64,000 bases of DNA from Halomonas maura (GTDB taxonomy: Bacteria > Pseudomonadota > Gammaproteobacteria > Pseudomonadales > Halomonadaceae), in the NCBI RefSeq assembly GCF_030409305.1, contig NZ_JAUFPQ010000031.1:126591-190590 (forward strand). The letters are read 5' to 3'. A program made the position numbers and the translations under genes. The notes under the pieces were generated by a model, which worked only from the letters and a program-made list of their open reading frames with translations, was not told where the DNA came from and made no database searches. Below are positions 46,627-56,920 of this stretch, piece after piece (position 1 is the first letter of the stretch; each line of letters starts with the position of its first letter).

Positions 46627-48111
46627 ATGAAAGCAAAGCATTCGATTGCCCTGGCCGCGACCCTGGCCCTGTCGGCCCCGCCGGCCACGGCCGCCACCGA
46701 CAGCGCCCCATCGCGGGGCGACCCCCGGCGCCTGGGCGACGCGCAAGCGGTGATGGTGCATCTGTTCGAATGGCGCTGGGACGATATCGCCACCGAGTGC
46801 GAGACCCATCTCGGCCCGGCCGGCATCGACGCCGTGCAGGTCTCGCCGGCCAACGAGCATATCGCCCTCGACGGCGTCGACGGGGCCTGGTGGGCCCGCT
46901 ACCAGCCGGTGAGCTATGCGCTGACCTCGCGCAGCGGCGACCGCGAGGCCTTCGCCGAGATGGTCGAGCGCTGCGACGCCGCCGGCGTGGCCATCGTCGC
47001 CGATGGGGTGATCAACCATATGGCCGGCATCGGCGAGGGCGTCGGCATCGCCGGCACCGCCTACGCCCCCTTCCACTACGCCGAGCTGTACCGACGCGAC
47101 GACTTCCATCACTGCGGCCGTCATGGCAACGACCAGATCCACAGCTACCAGGACCGCGACGAGGTGCAGACCTGCCACCTGCTGGGGCTGGCCGACCTGG
47201 CCACCGAGCGCGAGGCGGTGCGCGACACCATCGCCGACTATCTGCAGTCGCTGCTCGACCTCGGCGTGGCCGGCCTGCGGATCGACGCCGCCAAGCACAT
47301 GCCGGCGGCGGATGTCGCGGCGATCCTCGAGCGTCTCGAGGGTGACCCCTATGTGTTCCAGGAGGTGATCGACCCGGGCAGCGAGCCGATCAAGAAGTGG
47401 GAGTATGCCCCGGCCGCCGCCGTCACCGAGTTCGGCTACTCGCACCACCTGGCCCAGGCCATCGCCAGCGGCGACCTGGCCGGCCTCGAAACGCTGGGAC
47501 GAGGCGACGACTGGCTGGCAGACGATGCCCTGGTGTTCGTCGACAACCACGACAAGCAGCGCGGCCATGTGGGCGGCGGCATGCTGATGCACCGCGACGC
47601 CCTCTATCCGCTGGCCAACGTCTTCATGCTCGCCTGGCCCTATGGCACGCCCAAGCTGATGTCGAGCTATACCTTCGACGATGGCGACCAGGGCCCGCCC
47701 GCGCTGGCCGAGGAGGGCTGGCGCACCCGGCGGGTACATGGCGAGGACGGCCTGGGCTGCCTGGCTCACGACGAGCTGGAGCGACGCGGCTGGGTCTGCG
47801 AGCACCGCTGGCCCGAGATCAGCGCCATGGTCGGCTTCCGCGAGGCGGTCGGCGACGCCCCCCTCACCCACTGGCAGGCGGACGGCGCCTCGCGCATCGC
47901 CTTCGCACGCGGCGACCGCGGCTTCGTGGCCATGAATCGCGCCGAGGCGACCTGGGCGGCCACCCTCGACACCGGCCTGCCGGCGGGCGAGTACTGCAAC
48001 CTGCTGGACGACTGTGCCACCCGGGTGACGGTGGACGCGGCGGGCCGGGCCGGGTTCGCGGTCCCCCGCGACGCCGCCGTGGCGCTGCGCGCCGACCGGC
48101 CTGCCCCCTGA
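46627..48111 (+). CDS. secreted GH13 alpha-amylase
   Basis: A 494-residue exported enzyme. The start is ATG 46627 (MKAKHSIALAATLALSAPPA), and the signal peptide ends PATAA/TD. The barrel begins QAVMVHLFEWRWDDIATEC, as in animal-type, chloride-dependent alpha-amylases (the Pseudoalteromonas AHA group). The catalytic triad is visible: Asp in GLRIDAAKHM, Glu in YVFQEVIDPG and Asp in FVDNHDKQRGH. Several Cys residues (ATECETH, FHHCGRH, VQTCHLL) suit disulphides in an extracytoplasmic enzyme. It cuts starch or glycogen into dextrins for MalEFGK import, probably under MalT. Confidence 0.9.
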   Translation: MKAKHSIALAATLALSAPPATAATDSAPSRGDPRRLGDAQAVMVHLFEWRWDDIATECETHLGPAGIDAVQVSPANEHIALDGVDGAWWARYQPVSYALTSRSGDREAFAEMVERCDAAGVAIVADGVINHMAGIGEGVGIAGTAYAPFHYAELYRRDDFHHCGRHGNDQIHSYQDRDEVQTCHLLGLADLATEREAVRDTIADYLQSLLDLGVAGLRIDAAKHMPAADVAAILERLEGDPYVFQEVIDPGSEPIKKWEYAPAAAVTEFGYSHHLAQAIASGDLAGLETLGRGDDWLADDALVFVDNHDKQRGHVGGGMLMHRDALYPLANVFMLAWPYGTPKLMSSYTFDDGDQGPPALAEEGWRTRRVHGEDGLGCLAHDELERRGWVCEHRWPEISAMVGFREAVGDAPLTHWQADGASRIAFARGDRGFVAMNRAEATWAATLDTGLPAGEYCNLLDDCATRVTVDAAGRAGFAVPRDAAVALRADRPAP

Positions 48112-48129
48112 CACCGTTCGGGGCGAGCG

Positions 48130-49308
48130 TCAGCCGCCCCTGAAGCGCGCCAGCTGCATCTCGCGCAGCCGGCTCAGGGTACGGCGGAAGGGAAAGGCCA
48201 GCTGGCCATCGCGATAGAGGGCCTCGAGGGGCACGTCGGCCTCGAGGTAGAGCGGCACGCCGCGGTCGTAGCATTCGTCGACCAGGGCGATGAAGCGCCT
48301 CACGCCATCGTCCTGACGGGTCAGCGCGGGCAGCTCGCGATCGCCGGCGGCGACCCGGGCGCTGGCATCCTCGGTGCCCCGGGCGATAGCGCGGTCGGGA
48401 AGGCCCATGTCGAGGCGCGGGACCCCGCCGAGCAGTACATGGCGGAAGCGGTCGCAGAGGCCGATGAAGTCCAGCGCCGAGAGGGGCTGCTCGCACAGCG
48501 CCGCGTAGCGGCACCACAGCACGTCGTCGCTGTGTGCCTCCACCGGGATGGCGCGGTGGCCAAGCTCGATGGGCGACGTGCCCCTCGCCCGGCCGCCGCA
48601 GAGCCTGGCGAAGACCTCGGCCAGGGCGGAGGGCTGATTGGATTCGCGAACCCAGTAGCGGCGCAGGCCTTCACCCGGGTGGCGACGATGGTCCTCGTCG
48701 CCGTCCAGGTGCACCACCCCCATATGGCGGACGATCGCGTCGATCGCCGGCAGGAAGCGCTCACGGTTGAAACCGTCGGCATAGAGCTGCGCCGGCGCCT
48801 GGTTGGAGGTGACCACCAGCACCACCCCCTCCTCGAAGAGCGCGCCCAGCAGGCGCCCCAGCAGCATGGCATCGGCGATGTCGCTGACGAAGAGCTCATC
48901 CAGACACAGCACCCGCACGTCCGCGGCGAGCTCCGCCGCCAGTTGGCGCAGCGGATCGGAGGTGCCCGACAGCTGGAACTGCCGTCGATGCAGCCAGCGC
49001 ATGAAGTGATGGAAATGCTGACGCCTGGCCGGCACCTCGAGGGCACGATGGAAACGATCCATCAGCCAGGTCTTGCCACGCCCCACCGAGCCCCACAGGT
49101 AGACGCCGGGCACCGCCCCCTCGCCCCTGGCCAGGGCCTGGAAGGTCGCCTCCAGGGCCTCGACCGCCCGCCACTGGGCCGCGTCGGCGACGAAGCCACG
49201 CTGCTCGAGGGCCTCGCGATAGTCGACGCGCGGCGAGCCGGGAGCCGCGACAACGTTCTCCGGATCGCGCGATGTCGGGGTGTCGAGTTCTCCACCATCC
49301 CCTGCCAT
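48130..49308 (-). CDS. zapE: cell division ATPase ZapE (AFG1-like)
   Basis: A 392-residue AFG1/ZapE-family P-loop ATPase: Walker A YLWGSVGRGKTWLMDRF, HFHHFMRWLH, Walker B VLCLDELFVSDIADAMLLGR and VVTSNQAPAQLYADGFNRERFLP, all family hallmarks. ZapE associates with the FtsZ ring late in division in E. coli. The protein has a somewhat long, Gly/Pro-rich N-terminal extension. It lies just downstream of, and probably in one unit with, the DUF808 gene: that stop at 49310 is immediately before this start. Confidence 0.88.
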   Translation of the reverse strand: MAGDGGELDTPTSRDPENVVAAPGSPRVDYREALEQRGFVADAAQWRAVEALEATFQALARGEGAVPGVYLWGSVGRGKTWLMDRFHRALEVPARRQHFHHFMRWLHRRQFQLSGTSDPLRQLAAELAADVRVLCLDELFVSDIADAMLLGRLLGALFEEGVVLVVTSNQAPAQLYADGFNRERFLPAIDAIVRHMGVVHLDGDEDHRRHPGEGLRRYWVRESNQPSALAEVFARLCGGRARGTSPIELGHRAIPVEAHSDDVLWCRYAALCEQPLSALDFIGLCDRFRHVLLGGVPRLDMGLPDRAIARGTEDASARVAAGDRELPALTRQDDGVRRFIALVDECYDRGVPLYLEADVPLEALYRDGQLAFPFRRTLSRLREMQLARFRGG

Positions 49309-49309
49309 G

Positions 49310-50230
<921 letters not shown>

Positions 50231-50331
50231 GAGGGCCTCCTTTGGCAGTGAATGGACGGCCACCAGCATAACCGCCCCCCTGCCCCACGCCGAGCCCCGG
50301 CCCGCGATTCCGCCACGGCTGACGACAAGAA

Positions 50332-50352
50332 AGCCCCGCCGGCGGCGGGGCT
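50332..50352 (-). terminator. terminator of the ast operon
   Basis: Stem AGCCCCGCC / GGCGGGGCT with a 3-base loop. Read on the minus strand it is followed by TTCTTGTC, about 30 bases after the astB stop. Confidence 0.7.
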
Positions 50353-50383
50353 ACGCGATCACGGGCCCTGCTCGCCGGGCGGC

Positions 50384-51724
50384 TCAGCAGCGCTGGAAGG
50401 GATAGACGCTGCCCAGTTCGAGCAGGCCGGTCAGCTCGTCCAGCGCGGTGAGCGTCTCGGTCGCCAACTGCGGGTCGGCCAGGTCGGCCGGCGCCAGGCG
50501 GTCGCGGTAGTGACGCTCGACCCAGGCGGTGAGCTCGGCGTACAGCGCATCGTCGAGCAGCACCCGGCCGGAGAGCGCGGCCCGCTCCGCCGCGGACAGG
50601 GCCACGCGCAGCCGCAGGCAGGCCGGCCCGCCACCGTTGCGCATCGACTGCTTGACGTCCTTGACCACCACCTCGGCGATCGGGTTGTGGCCCGCCAGCA
50701 GGTGGTCCTGCAGGCAGCGCCACACCGCCTCCCGCTCCTGGCACTCCCCCGGCACCACCAGGGTCATGGTGCCGTCGGGATTGCTGAGCAGCTGGGAGTT
50801 GAACAGGTACGAGGCCACGGCATCGTCCAGGCTCACCGCCTCGACGGGCACTCGCACCGGGATCAGGGGCGTGGCCATCTTCTCGCGCAGCGCCTCCAGG
50901 GTGCCCTGCTCGTCGCGGAAGGCCATCTCGTGGTAGAGCAGCACCGGGCCGTTGCCCACCGCGATGACATCGTTGTGGAAGACCCCGGCGTCGATGGCCG
51001 CCGGGTGCTGCTGGGCGAACACCGTCTGCGCCGCGGCGAGGCCATGCTGGCGGGCCACCGCCTGGCTGGCCTCGAGGGTCTGGCGGGCCGGGAAGCGGCG
51101 CGGCTCGACGCCGTCGCCGCCGAACGCCTGGCGGCCGTAGACGTAGAGGTGCACCCCCGGCGCGCCATGCTCGCCGGCCAGCCGGGTATGGTTGGCCGCG
51201 CCCTCGTCGGAGAACGCCGGGGTCGCCGGCAGCACCGGATGATGGGCGAAGTGCGCCTCGTCACGGAAGATCGCCCCCAGCACCCGGGCGGTGGTCGCCG
51301 GCTCCAGGTAGCGGTGGAAGCTCGACTGCAGGTTGGCGGGGGTGAAGTGCACCCGGCCGTCGGCGGCGTCGACGCTGGGCGTCACCGTGCCGGCATTGGC
51401 GGTCCACATGCTGGACGCCGAGCACACCGCCCGCAGCAGCTGCGGCGCCTCGCCGGCGGCCCGGGCCAGCACCTCGGCGTCGCTGCCGGAGAAGCCCAGG
51501 GCGCGCAGCGCGCCCAGGTCGGGCCGCTGCTGGGGCGGCAGCACGCCCTGGGCGTAGCCGGCGTCCATCAGCGACTTCATCTTCTCGAGGCCCTGCAACG
51601 CGGCCTCGCGGGGATTGGCCACCAGCCCCTCGTGGCTCATCGAGGCCACATTGCCATGGGCCAGTCCCGAGTAGTTGTGGGTCGGCCCGACCAGGCCGTC
51701 GAAGTTGACCTCGCGCACCGTCAT
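50384..51724 (-). CDS. astB: N-succinylarginine dihydrolase
   Basis: A 446-residue enzyme of the arginine succinyltransferase pathway that converts N2-succinylarginine into N2-succinylornithine, CO2 and ammonia. The start MTVREVNFDGLVGPTHNYSG matches the family N-terminus, and length equals E. coli AstB (447). Pentein-fold catalytic parts are visible: LLYHEMAF with the His/Glu and VKDVKQSMRNGGGPACLRLR with the C-terminal Cys. A GTG at 51742, overlapping the stop of the 48-codon ORF, would add six residues (VSQDQD). It is the last gene of the operon, with a terminator downstream. Confidence 0.93.
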   Translation of the reverse strand: MTVREVNFDGLVGPTHNYSGLAHGNVASMSHEGLVANPREAALQGLEKMKSLMDAGYAQGVLPPQQRPDLGALRALGFSGSDAEVLARAAGEAPQLLRAVCSASSMWTANAGTVTPSVDAADGRVHFTPANLQSSFHRYLEPATTARVLGAIFRDEAHFAHHPVLPATPAFSDEGAANHTRLAGEHGAPGVHLYVYGRQAFGGDGVEPRRFPARQTLEASQAVARQHGLAAAQTVFAQQHPAAIDAGVFHNDVIAVGNGPVLLYHEMAFRDEQGTLEALREKMATPLIPVRVPVEAVSLDDAVASYLFNSQLLSNPDGTMTLVVPGECQEREAVWRCLQDHLLAGHNPIAEVVVKDVKQSMRNGGGPACLRLRVALSAAERAALSGRVLLDDALYAELTAWVERHYRDRLAPADLADPQLATETLTALDELTGLLELGSVYPFQRC

Positions 51725-51738
51725 GTCCTGGTCCTGGC

Positions 51739-51885
51739 TCACAGCGTCACCCCCGGCGGCAGCTTGTCGGGCAGGTGCAGGTCGCTCTCCATGGAGGCCA
51801 GCGGATAGGCGCAGTCGTCCGCTGGGCTCATGTAAGCAGGCGCTCGGAGCGCCTCGGTCGGGATAAGGATCATATGCTGGTTCAT
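51739..51885 (-). CDS. 48-residue ORF containing a partial copy of the AstD C-terminus
   Basis: Begins at ATG 51885, overlapping the astD stop (ATGA), and ends in a TGA that overlaps a GTG start option for astB. Residues 1-18 are unique (MNQHMILIPTEALRAPAY); the remainder, PADDCAYPLASMESDLHLPD then KLPPGVTL, nearly repeats the end of AstD (AADYCAYPVASMESEDLHLP then DKLPPGVHL). The frame has been kept open although it lies between two overlapping starts and stops, so it is probably translated. Function unknown; it may simply couple astB translation to astD. Confidence 0.6.
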   Translation of the reverse strand: MNQHMILIPTEALRAPAYMSPADDCAYPLASMESDLHLPDKLPPGVTL

Positions 51886-51968
51886 AGGTGCACCCCCGGC
51901 GGCAGCTTGTCGGGCAGGTGCAGGTCTTCGCTCTCCATGGAGGCCACCGGATAGGCACAGTAGTCCGC
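51748..51968. repeat. direct duplication of the astD 3' end
   Basis: Bases 51748-51822 and 51891-51968 are near-identical direct repeats (75 and 78 bases; one 3-base indel and a handful of substitutions). The second copy is the end of astD; the first lies within the 48-codon ORF. Confidence 0.85.
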
Positions 51969-53354
51969 GGCATAGTAGGCACTGGGGCGGTGATTGCCGC
52001 TGTCGCCCACGCCGCCGAAGGGCGCGTCGCCGGAGGCGCCGGTGGTCTGGCGGTTCCAGTTGACGATGCCGGCGCGGATGCGCAGCAGGAAGTCGTCCCA
52101 GTCGGCGCGCTCGCCGCCGATCAGGCCGGCGGACAGGCCATAGCGAGTGTCGTTGGCCAGCGCCAGGGCCTCATCCCAGTCGCGGTAGCGGTAGACCTTG
52201 AGCAGCGGGCCGAAGTGCTCCTCGTCGGGAACCGCCAGGCCGGTGACATCGATCAGCGCCGGCGAGAGCAGGCTGGTGCCCGCCGCCAGGCGCTCCATGC
52301 GCGCCAGCACGGTGCCGCCCATGGCCTCGAGGGCGTCCTGGGCCTCGAGCAGGCCGTCGGCCGCCGCCGGGCTCACCAGGCCGCCGTAGAAGGGCGCCGG
52401 CTCGCTGAACTGGCCGGCCACGTGGAGCCGCGAGATGGCGTCGGACAGCGCGTCCAGCAGGTGGTCGCCCACCTGCCCGTCCGGCACGATCAGCCGACGC
52501 GCACAGGTGCAGCGCTGGCCGCCGGACAGGAAGGCGGACTGCAGGATGGACAGCACCACGGCATCCTGGTCGGGCACGTCCTTGATCACCAGCGGGTTGT
52601 TGCCGCCGAGTTCGAGGGCCAGGATCTTGTCGAGCTGATCGGCGAACTGGCGCTGCAGCACGCCGCCGACCCTGGCGCTGCCGGTGAACAGCAACCCGTC
52701 GATGCCGGGATGCGCCGACAGCGCCTGGCCCACCGGGGCCGCGCCCTGCACCAGGTTGATCACCCCCTCCGGGAGGCCGGCCTCGCGCCAGCACTGCAGG
52801 GTCAGGTCGGCGGTCAGCGGGGTCTGCTCGCTGGGCTTGAAGACCACGCTGTTGCCGGCCAGCAGCGCGGGCACCATGTGGCCGTTGGGCAGGTGGCCGG
52901 GGAAGTTGTAGGGACCGAACACGGCCATCACGCCATGGGGACGATGGCGCAGCACCGCTCGGGCCTCGCCCAGGTCGCGCTCGCGCTCGCCGGTGCGCTC
53001 CTGGTAGCTGCGGATCGAGATCGCCACCTTGCCGATCATCGCGCCGACCTCGGTGCGGGCCTCCCACAGCGGCTTGCCGGTCTCGCCGGCGATGGCCGTC
53101 GCCAGGTCCTCGCGATGGGTCTCCAGCACCTCGCGGAAGCGCTCCACCAGCGCCTGGCGCGCCTCGAAGGGCTGGCGTGCCCAGGCCGGGAAGGCGGCGC
53201 GGGCCGCGTCCACCGCGGCGCCCACCTGGGCCTCGGAGGCGGCGGCGCCCTGCCACAGCGTCTCGCCCGAGACCGGGTCCTGCTTGGCGAAGGCCGCGGC
53301 CTCGCCCTGGTGCCACTGGCCGCCGATCAGCAGCCGTTGCATCGCCTTCATCAC
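51882..53354 (-). CDS. astD: succinylglutamate semialdehyde dehydrogenase
   Basis: A 490-residue aldehyde dehydrogenase that oxidises N2-succinylglutamate 5-semialdehyde with NAD+. Motifs: FGPYNFPGHLPNGHMVPALL, FKPSEQTP, LLFTGSARVGG, the general-base Glu in LALELGGNNPLV, the nucleophile Cys in SGGQRCTCARR and the C-terminal NWNRQTTGASGDAPFGGVG. The length matches AstD (about 490). It starts inside the last codon of aruG (53351-53354). Its last 25 codons are duplicated downstream. Confidence 0.94.
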   Translation of the reverse strand: MMKAMQRLLIGGQWHQGEAAAFAKQDPVSGETLWQGAAASEAQVGAAVDAARAAFPAWARQPFEARQALVERFREVLETHREDLATAIAGETGKPLWEARTEVGAMIGKVAISIRSYQERTGERERDLGEARAVLRHRPHGVMAVFGPYNFPGHLPNGHMVPALLAGNSVVFKPSEQTPLTADLTLQCWREAGLPEGVINLVQGAAPVGQALSAHPGIDGLLFTGSARVGGVLQRQFADQLDKILALELGGNNPLVIKDVPDQDAVVLSILQSAFLSGGQRCTCARRLIVPDGQVGDHLLDALSDAISRLHVAGQFSEPAPFYGGLVSPAAADGLLEAQDALEAMGGTVLARMERLAAGTSLLSPALIDVTGLAVPDEEHFGPLLKVYRYRDWDEALALANDTRYGLSAGLIGGERADWDDFLLRIRAGIVNWNRQTTGASGDAPFGGVGDSGNHRPSAYYAADYCAYPVASMESEDLHLPDKLPPGVHL

Positions 53355-54400
53355 GCCTCCTCGTCAGTATCCAGTATGCGCAGGGTGTCGCCGGAGCCGA
53401 CCTCGAGGCGCCTGGCCTCGGCCTCGCTCAGCGTCACCACGCCATCGTCATCGGGACCGCGCCCCACCCAGGCCGCGCGGAACCCGGCCATGGAGGTGGT
53501 GGCGGCCAGCCAGCGCGGCCGCGGCGCCTGCGCCAGCTCGCCGGCCTTGACCTCCACCCGGCAGGTCCGCGACAGGCGGACCCCGCGCACGTCGTCGACA
53601 TAGGCCTCCACGGTGGGGCCACCGTCGAAGATGTCGATGAAGCCCTCCCAGCGCAGGCCCTCCTTCTTGAGCATGGCCAGCGCCGGGCGGGTGTGCTCGT
53701 GGACCTGGCCGATGCAGGCCCGGGCCTCCTCGGAGAGGAAGGGAGTGTAGATGGGGAACTTGGGCATCAGCTCGCCGATGAAGCTCTTCTGGCCCAGCCC
53801 GGTCAGCCGGTCCGCCTCATTGAAGTCCATGGGGAAGAAGTGGCTGCCCAGGCACTCCCAGAAGGGACTGCGTCCCTCGGCATCGAACACGCCGCGCATC
53901 TCGGCGAGCACCTTGTCGGGGAAGCTGTCGCGGAACTCGGCCATGAACAGCCAGCGCATCATCGACAGCAGCGCGCCGTTGCGCTCGTGGCGGCGGTCGG
54001 CACCACGGTACTCGGGGCGCAGAAACAGCGAGGCCACCTCGGCGTCGCCGGTGTGGTCGGAGCTCAGGAACAGGGTGTCGATGGTGCGGTGCAGGTCGAG
54101 TTGCACCGAGGAGTGCGCCAGGGTGCCCACCCGGTAGTGGTAGAACGGCACCTCGCGGCCCACCTGGCCCTCGATGGCACAGCAGCCGGCCAGCCGGCCG
54201 GTGGCCTCGTCTTCGAGGACGAAGAAGTAGAGCCGCTGGTCGACCGGCGTCTGCTGGGCGAAGGCGCTCGCCGCGATGTCGATCTTGGCGGCCAGGAAGT
54301 CGCGGTTGTCGGGCAGCGAGGTGAACCCCACCCCGGTCTCCCGGGCCAGGGCCTGCAGCTCGTCCAGGTCGGACGGGGCAATGGGTCGGATGCGCATCAC
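53351..54400 (-). CDS. aruG: arginine N-succinyltransferase, AruG-type subunit
   Basis: A 349-residue GNAT-like protein, one of the two paralogous subunits (AruF and AruG) found in Pseudomonas and Halomonas where E. coli has a single AstA. It begins MRIRPIAPSDLDELQALARE and includes FYHYRVGTLAHSSVQLDLHR, TLFLSSDHTGDAEVASLFL and PEYRGADRRHERNGALLS, then the AstA-type PFWECLGSHFFPMDFNEAD and IYTPFLSEEARACIGQVHEH. It moves succinyl from succinyl-CoA to arginine (and probably ornithine). It overlaps both neighbours by 4 bases. Confidence 0.9.
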   Translation of the reverse strand: MMRIRPIAPSDLDELQALARETGVGFTSLPDNRDFLAAKIDIAASAFAQQTPVDQRLYFFVLEDEATGRLAGCCAIEGQVGREVPFYHYRVGTLAHSSVQLDLHRTIDTLFLSSDHTGDAEVASLFLRPEYRGADRRHERNGALLSMMRWLFMAEFRDSFPDKVLAEMRGVFDAEGRSPFWECLGSHFFPMDFNEADRLTGLGQKSFIGELMPKFPIYTPFLSEEARACIGQVHEHTRPALAMLKKEGLRWEGFIDIFDGGPTVEAYVDDVRGVRLSRTCRVEVKAGELAQAPRPRWLAATTSMAGFRAAWVGRGPDDDGVVTLSEAEARRLEVGSGDTLRILDTDEEA

Positions 54401-55467
54401 AGCTCTCCCTCGTCGTAGCCCGGGTCATGCTCGTCGCCCGGCAGGGCCAGCGGCGCGGCCAGCACGGCGCGGCCCTCCTCGACGCCGAGTTGCTCGGCGT
54501 GCTGCGGTGACAGCATCAGCTGACCGGTGGGCGACAGCGCGTAGCGCGCCACCACGCAACGGAAGTCGCCGAGGCGCTGGTTGGCGATCATCGCCGGCTC
54601 GGCATCCGGCAGCGAGTGAGGCGGACGGATGCGTACCGGATGCCAGGCGGCGCGCCGGAAGCTCTCGAGCCGGTCGCGCTCGCCCTTGATCACCGGTCCC
54701 GCGTCGAAGATGTCGACATGGCGCGAGCGCAGGAAGCCCTCGGCGAGCATCTCGTCCATGGCCGACTCGTGGTCCGGGTGCTCGCGACCGATGGCGGCCC
54801 GCGCCTGGGGCGTGAGCAGCGCCAGATAGAGCGGGAACTGGGGCATCACCTCGGCGATGAAGCTCTTCGAGCGCACCCCGGCCACGTAGTTGATCTCCTG
54901 GTAGTCGCGCACGAAGAAGTGACGCCCCACGCTGTTCCAGAACGGCGACTGCTGGTCGTCGTCGAGATAGCCGGGGAAGGCCATCGCCAGGATCTCGGCG
55001 AAGCGTTCGGGGTACTGGGCGATGAACATCAGCCGCGCGCGGCGCAGCAGGCTCTCGGCGCTGGTGCCCCGGTAGCGGGGATCCAGCGAGTAGGCGCACA
55101 GCAGGCTCGCCTCGGAGACCTCGTGGGACAGCGACAGGGTCTGCACCTCGCGGCGCACGTCGAGCTGCTGCGAGGCGTGGATGAGGGTCTCCTGCCGGTA
55201 GGTGTAGTAGGCCTCCCGGGCGCCGGCCTGGGCGCGAATGGTGGCGGTGCCGACCACCTCGCCGCGCTCCTGGTCCTCGAGCACGAAGGTGTAGTGTTCG
55301 TCGCCGGGGAACTCCACCTCGGCCTCGAAGGCGCGCTGGGAGCGCGTGATGCGCTCCTCGAGGCGGTCCCGGTGGGCCGGCAGGTTGGTCAGGCGCGGCG
55401 TGGCGCTGCCGGCCAGCCGCTCCAGGGCCGGCAGGTCCGCCGGCCGGGTGGGACGTACGACCAGCAT
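54397..55467 (-). CDS. aruF: arginine N-succinyltransferase, AruF-type subunit
   Basis: A 356-residue paralogue of the next gene, sharing the same block order: YYTYRQETLIHASQQLDVRR, SLSHEVSEASLLCAYSLDPR, PFWNSVGRHFFVRDYQEINY, MPQFPLYLALLTPQARAAIG and HVDIFDAGPVIKGERDRLES. The start is ATG 55467 (MLVVRPTRPADLPALERL); the frame beyond is read-through from astC in another frame. In Pseudomonas the two subunits form one heteromeric succinyltransferase. It lies 50 bases after astC and overlaps aruG by 4. Confidence 0.9.
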   Translation of the reverse strand: MLVVRPTRPADLPALERLAGSATPRLTNLPAHRDRLEERITRSQRAFEAEVEFPGDEHYTFVLEDQERGEVVGTATIRAQAGAREAYYTYRQETLIHASQQLDVRREVQTLSLSHEVSEASLLCAYSLDPRYRGTSAESLLRRARLMFIAQYPERFAEILAMAFPGYLDDDQQSPFWNSVGRHFFVRDYQEINYVAGVRSKSFIAEVMPQFPLYLALLTPQARAAIGREHPDHESAMDEMLAEGFLRSRHVDIFDAGPVIKGERDRLESFRRAAWHPVRIRPPHSLPDAEPAMIANQRLGDFRCVVARYALSPTGQLMLSPQHAEQLGVEEGRAVLAAPLALPGDEHDPGYDEGEL

Positions 55468-55517
55468 GGCATGGCCTCCACTGGATGATTCGGGGTCTCG
55501 CGGGGCGCGGCCGAGGC

Positions 55518-56732
55518 TCACTGGGCGGCCACCATCCGGGCGATCGCCCGCTCGAGGCGCGCCATGCCCTCGGCGATGTCGGCCTCGGGAATCACCAGCG
55601 ACGGCGCCATGCGCAGCACATTGGGGCCGGCGACCAGCGCCATCACGCCCTCCTCGATGGCCAGCGGCAGGATGTCCTTGGCACGATTCTGGTAATCGTC
55701 GCTCATCTCGGCACCGACCAGCAGGCCCATGCCGCGGATCTCCTTGAACACCCCGTGCTTGCGGTTGATCGCCTCGAGGTGCTCGCGGAACAGGTCGTGG
55801 CGCTGCTTGACGCCGCCCAGCACCTCGGGGGTGTCGATGTGCTCGATGGCGGCCAGGGCCACGGCGGAGGCCAGGGCGTTGCCGCCATAGGTGGAGCCAT
55901 GGGTGCCGATGGCCATGGCCGGGGCGATGCGGTCGGTGGTCAGCATGGCGCCCACCGGGAAGCCGCCGCCCAGGGACTTGGCGCTGGTCAGGATGTCCGG
56001 AATCACGCCGTAGTCCATGTAGGCGAACAGCGAGCCGGTGCGGCCCACGCCGGTCTGCACCTCGTCGAAGATCAGCAGGGCGTCGTGCTGGTCGCACAGC
56101 TCGCGCAGCCCCTGGAGGAAGGCGGGATCGGCGGGCAGGATGCCGCCCTCGCCCTGCATCGGCTCGACCATCACCGCACAGGTGTCGCCATCGATCAGCT
56201 CGCGCACGCTGTCCAGGTCGTTGTACTCGCCGTGGACGATGCCGCCCGGCACGGGGCCGAAGCCCTGGGAGTACTTGGGCTGGCCGCCGACGCTGACGGT
56301 GAAGAAGGTGCGGCCATGGAAGGACTGGGCGAAGGAGACGATGCGGTGCTTGTGCTCGCCATGGGTGTCATGCGCCCAGCGGCGTGCCAGCTTCAGCGCG
56401 GCCTCGTTGGCCTCGCCGCCGGAGCTGCACAGGTAGACCTTGTCGGCGAAGGTGCGCTCGACCAGCGAACGGGCCAGCTTGAGGGCCGGCTCGTTGGTGT
56501 AGACGTTGGAGAGGTGCCACAGCCTGTCGGCCTGCTCCTTGAGGGCATTGACCAGCACCGGATGGCAATGGCCCAGGGAGTTCACCGCGATGCCGCCGGC
56601 GAAGTCGATGTACTCCTTGCCCTGCTGGTCCCACAGGCGGCTGCCCTCGCCGCGCACCGGAATGGCCTTCTGGGGCGCATAGTTGGGCACCATGTACTGG
56701 TCGAAGTCGCTGCGGGTCGGGGTCTGGGTCAT
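55518..56732 (-). CDS. astC: succinylornithine/acetylornithine aminotransferase
   Basis: A 404-residue fold-type I PLP enzyme: NSLGHCHPVLVNALKEQADR, FCSSG-type phosphate loop (LCSSGGEANEAALKLARRW), SFHGRTFFTVSVGGQPKY, the cofactor Asp in LLIFDEVQTGVGRTG and the PLP lysine in LTSAKSLGGGFPVGAM. In this operon it converts N2-succinylornithine to the semialdehyde; enzymes of this type often also act on acetylornithine (ArgD/AruC). First gene of the operon, with about 190 bases upstream for the promoter. astE, the final step, is not in this window. Confidence 0.92.
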   Translation of the reverse strand: MTQTPTRSDFDQYMVPNYAPQKAIPVRGEGSRLWDQQGKEYIDFAGGIAVNSLGHCHPVLVNALKEQADRLWHLSNVYTNEPALKLARSLVERTFADKVYLCSSGGEANEAALKLARRWAHDTHGEHKHRIVSFAQSFHGRTFFTVSVGGQPKYSQGFGPVPGGIVHGEYNDLDSVRELIDGDTCAVMVEPMQGEGGILPADPAFLQGLRELCDQHDALLIFDEVQTGVGRTGSLFAYMDYGVIPDILTSAKSLGGGFPVGAMLTTDRIAPAMAIGTHGSTYGGNALASAVALAAIEHIDTPEVLGGVKQRHDLFREHLEAINRKHGVFKEIRGMGLLVGAEMSDDYQNRAKDILPLAIEEGVMALVAGPNVLRMAPSLVIPEADIAEGMARLERAIARMVAAQ

Positions 56733-56920
56733 GTCACTCTCCGTTGTCGCGAGCCGAGGCTCGTCAGGCTGAATCCACGTTCATTCGAGTATAGGGAGCC
56801 CCCCGGCGGGGGGCTTTCAGCAATGGGACGGCGAATTGTGAAAAAGGCAGTAGCGCGGCCATCGCTACCCGTCACGGCGGGATCGGCTATGGTAGGAGTC
56901 TGTTCGAGGAGGATGTCCGG

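Noticed and set aside
54397..56097. 566-residue protein covering aruF and part of astC
   Set aside because: The N-terminal 210 residues are a shadow of astC; the family N-terminus is at ATG 55467.
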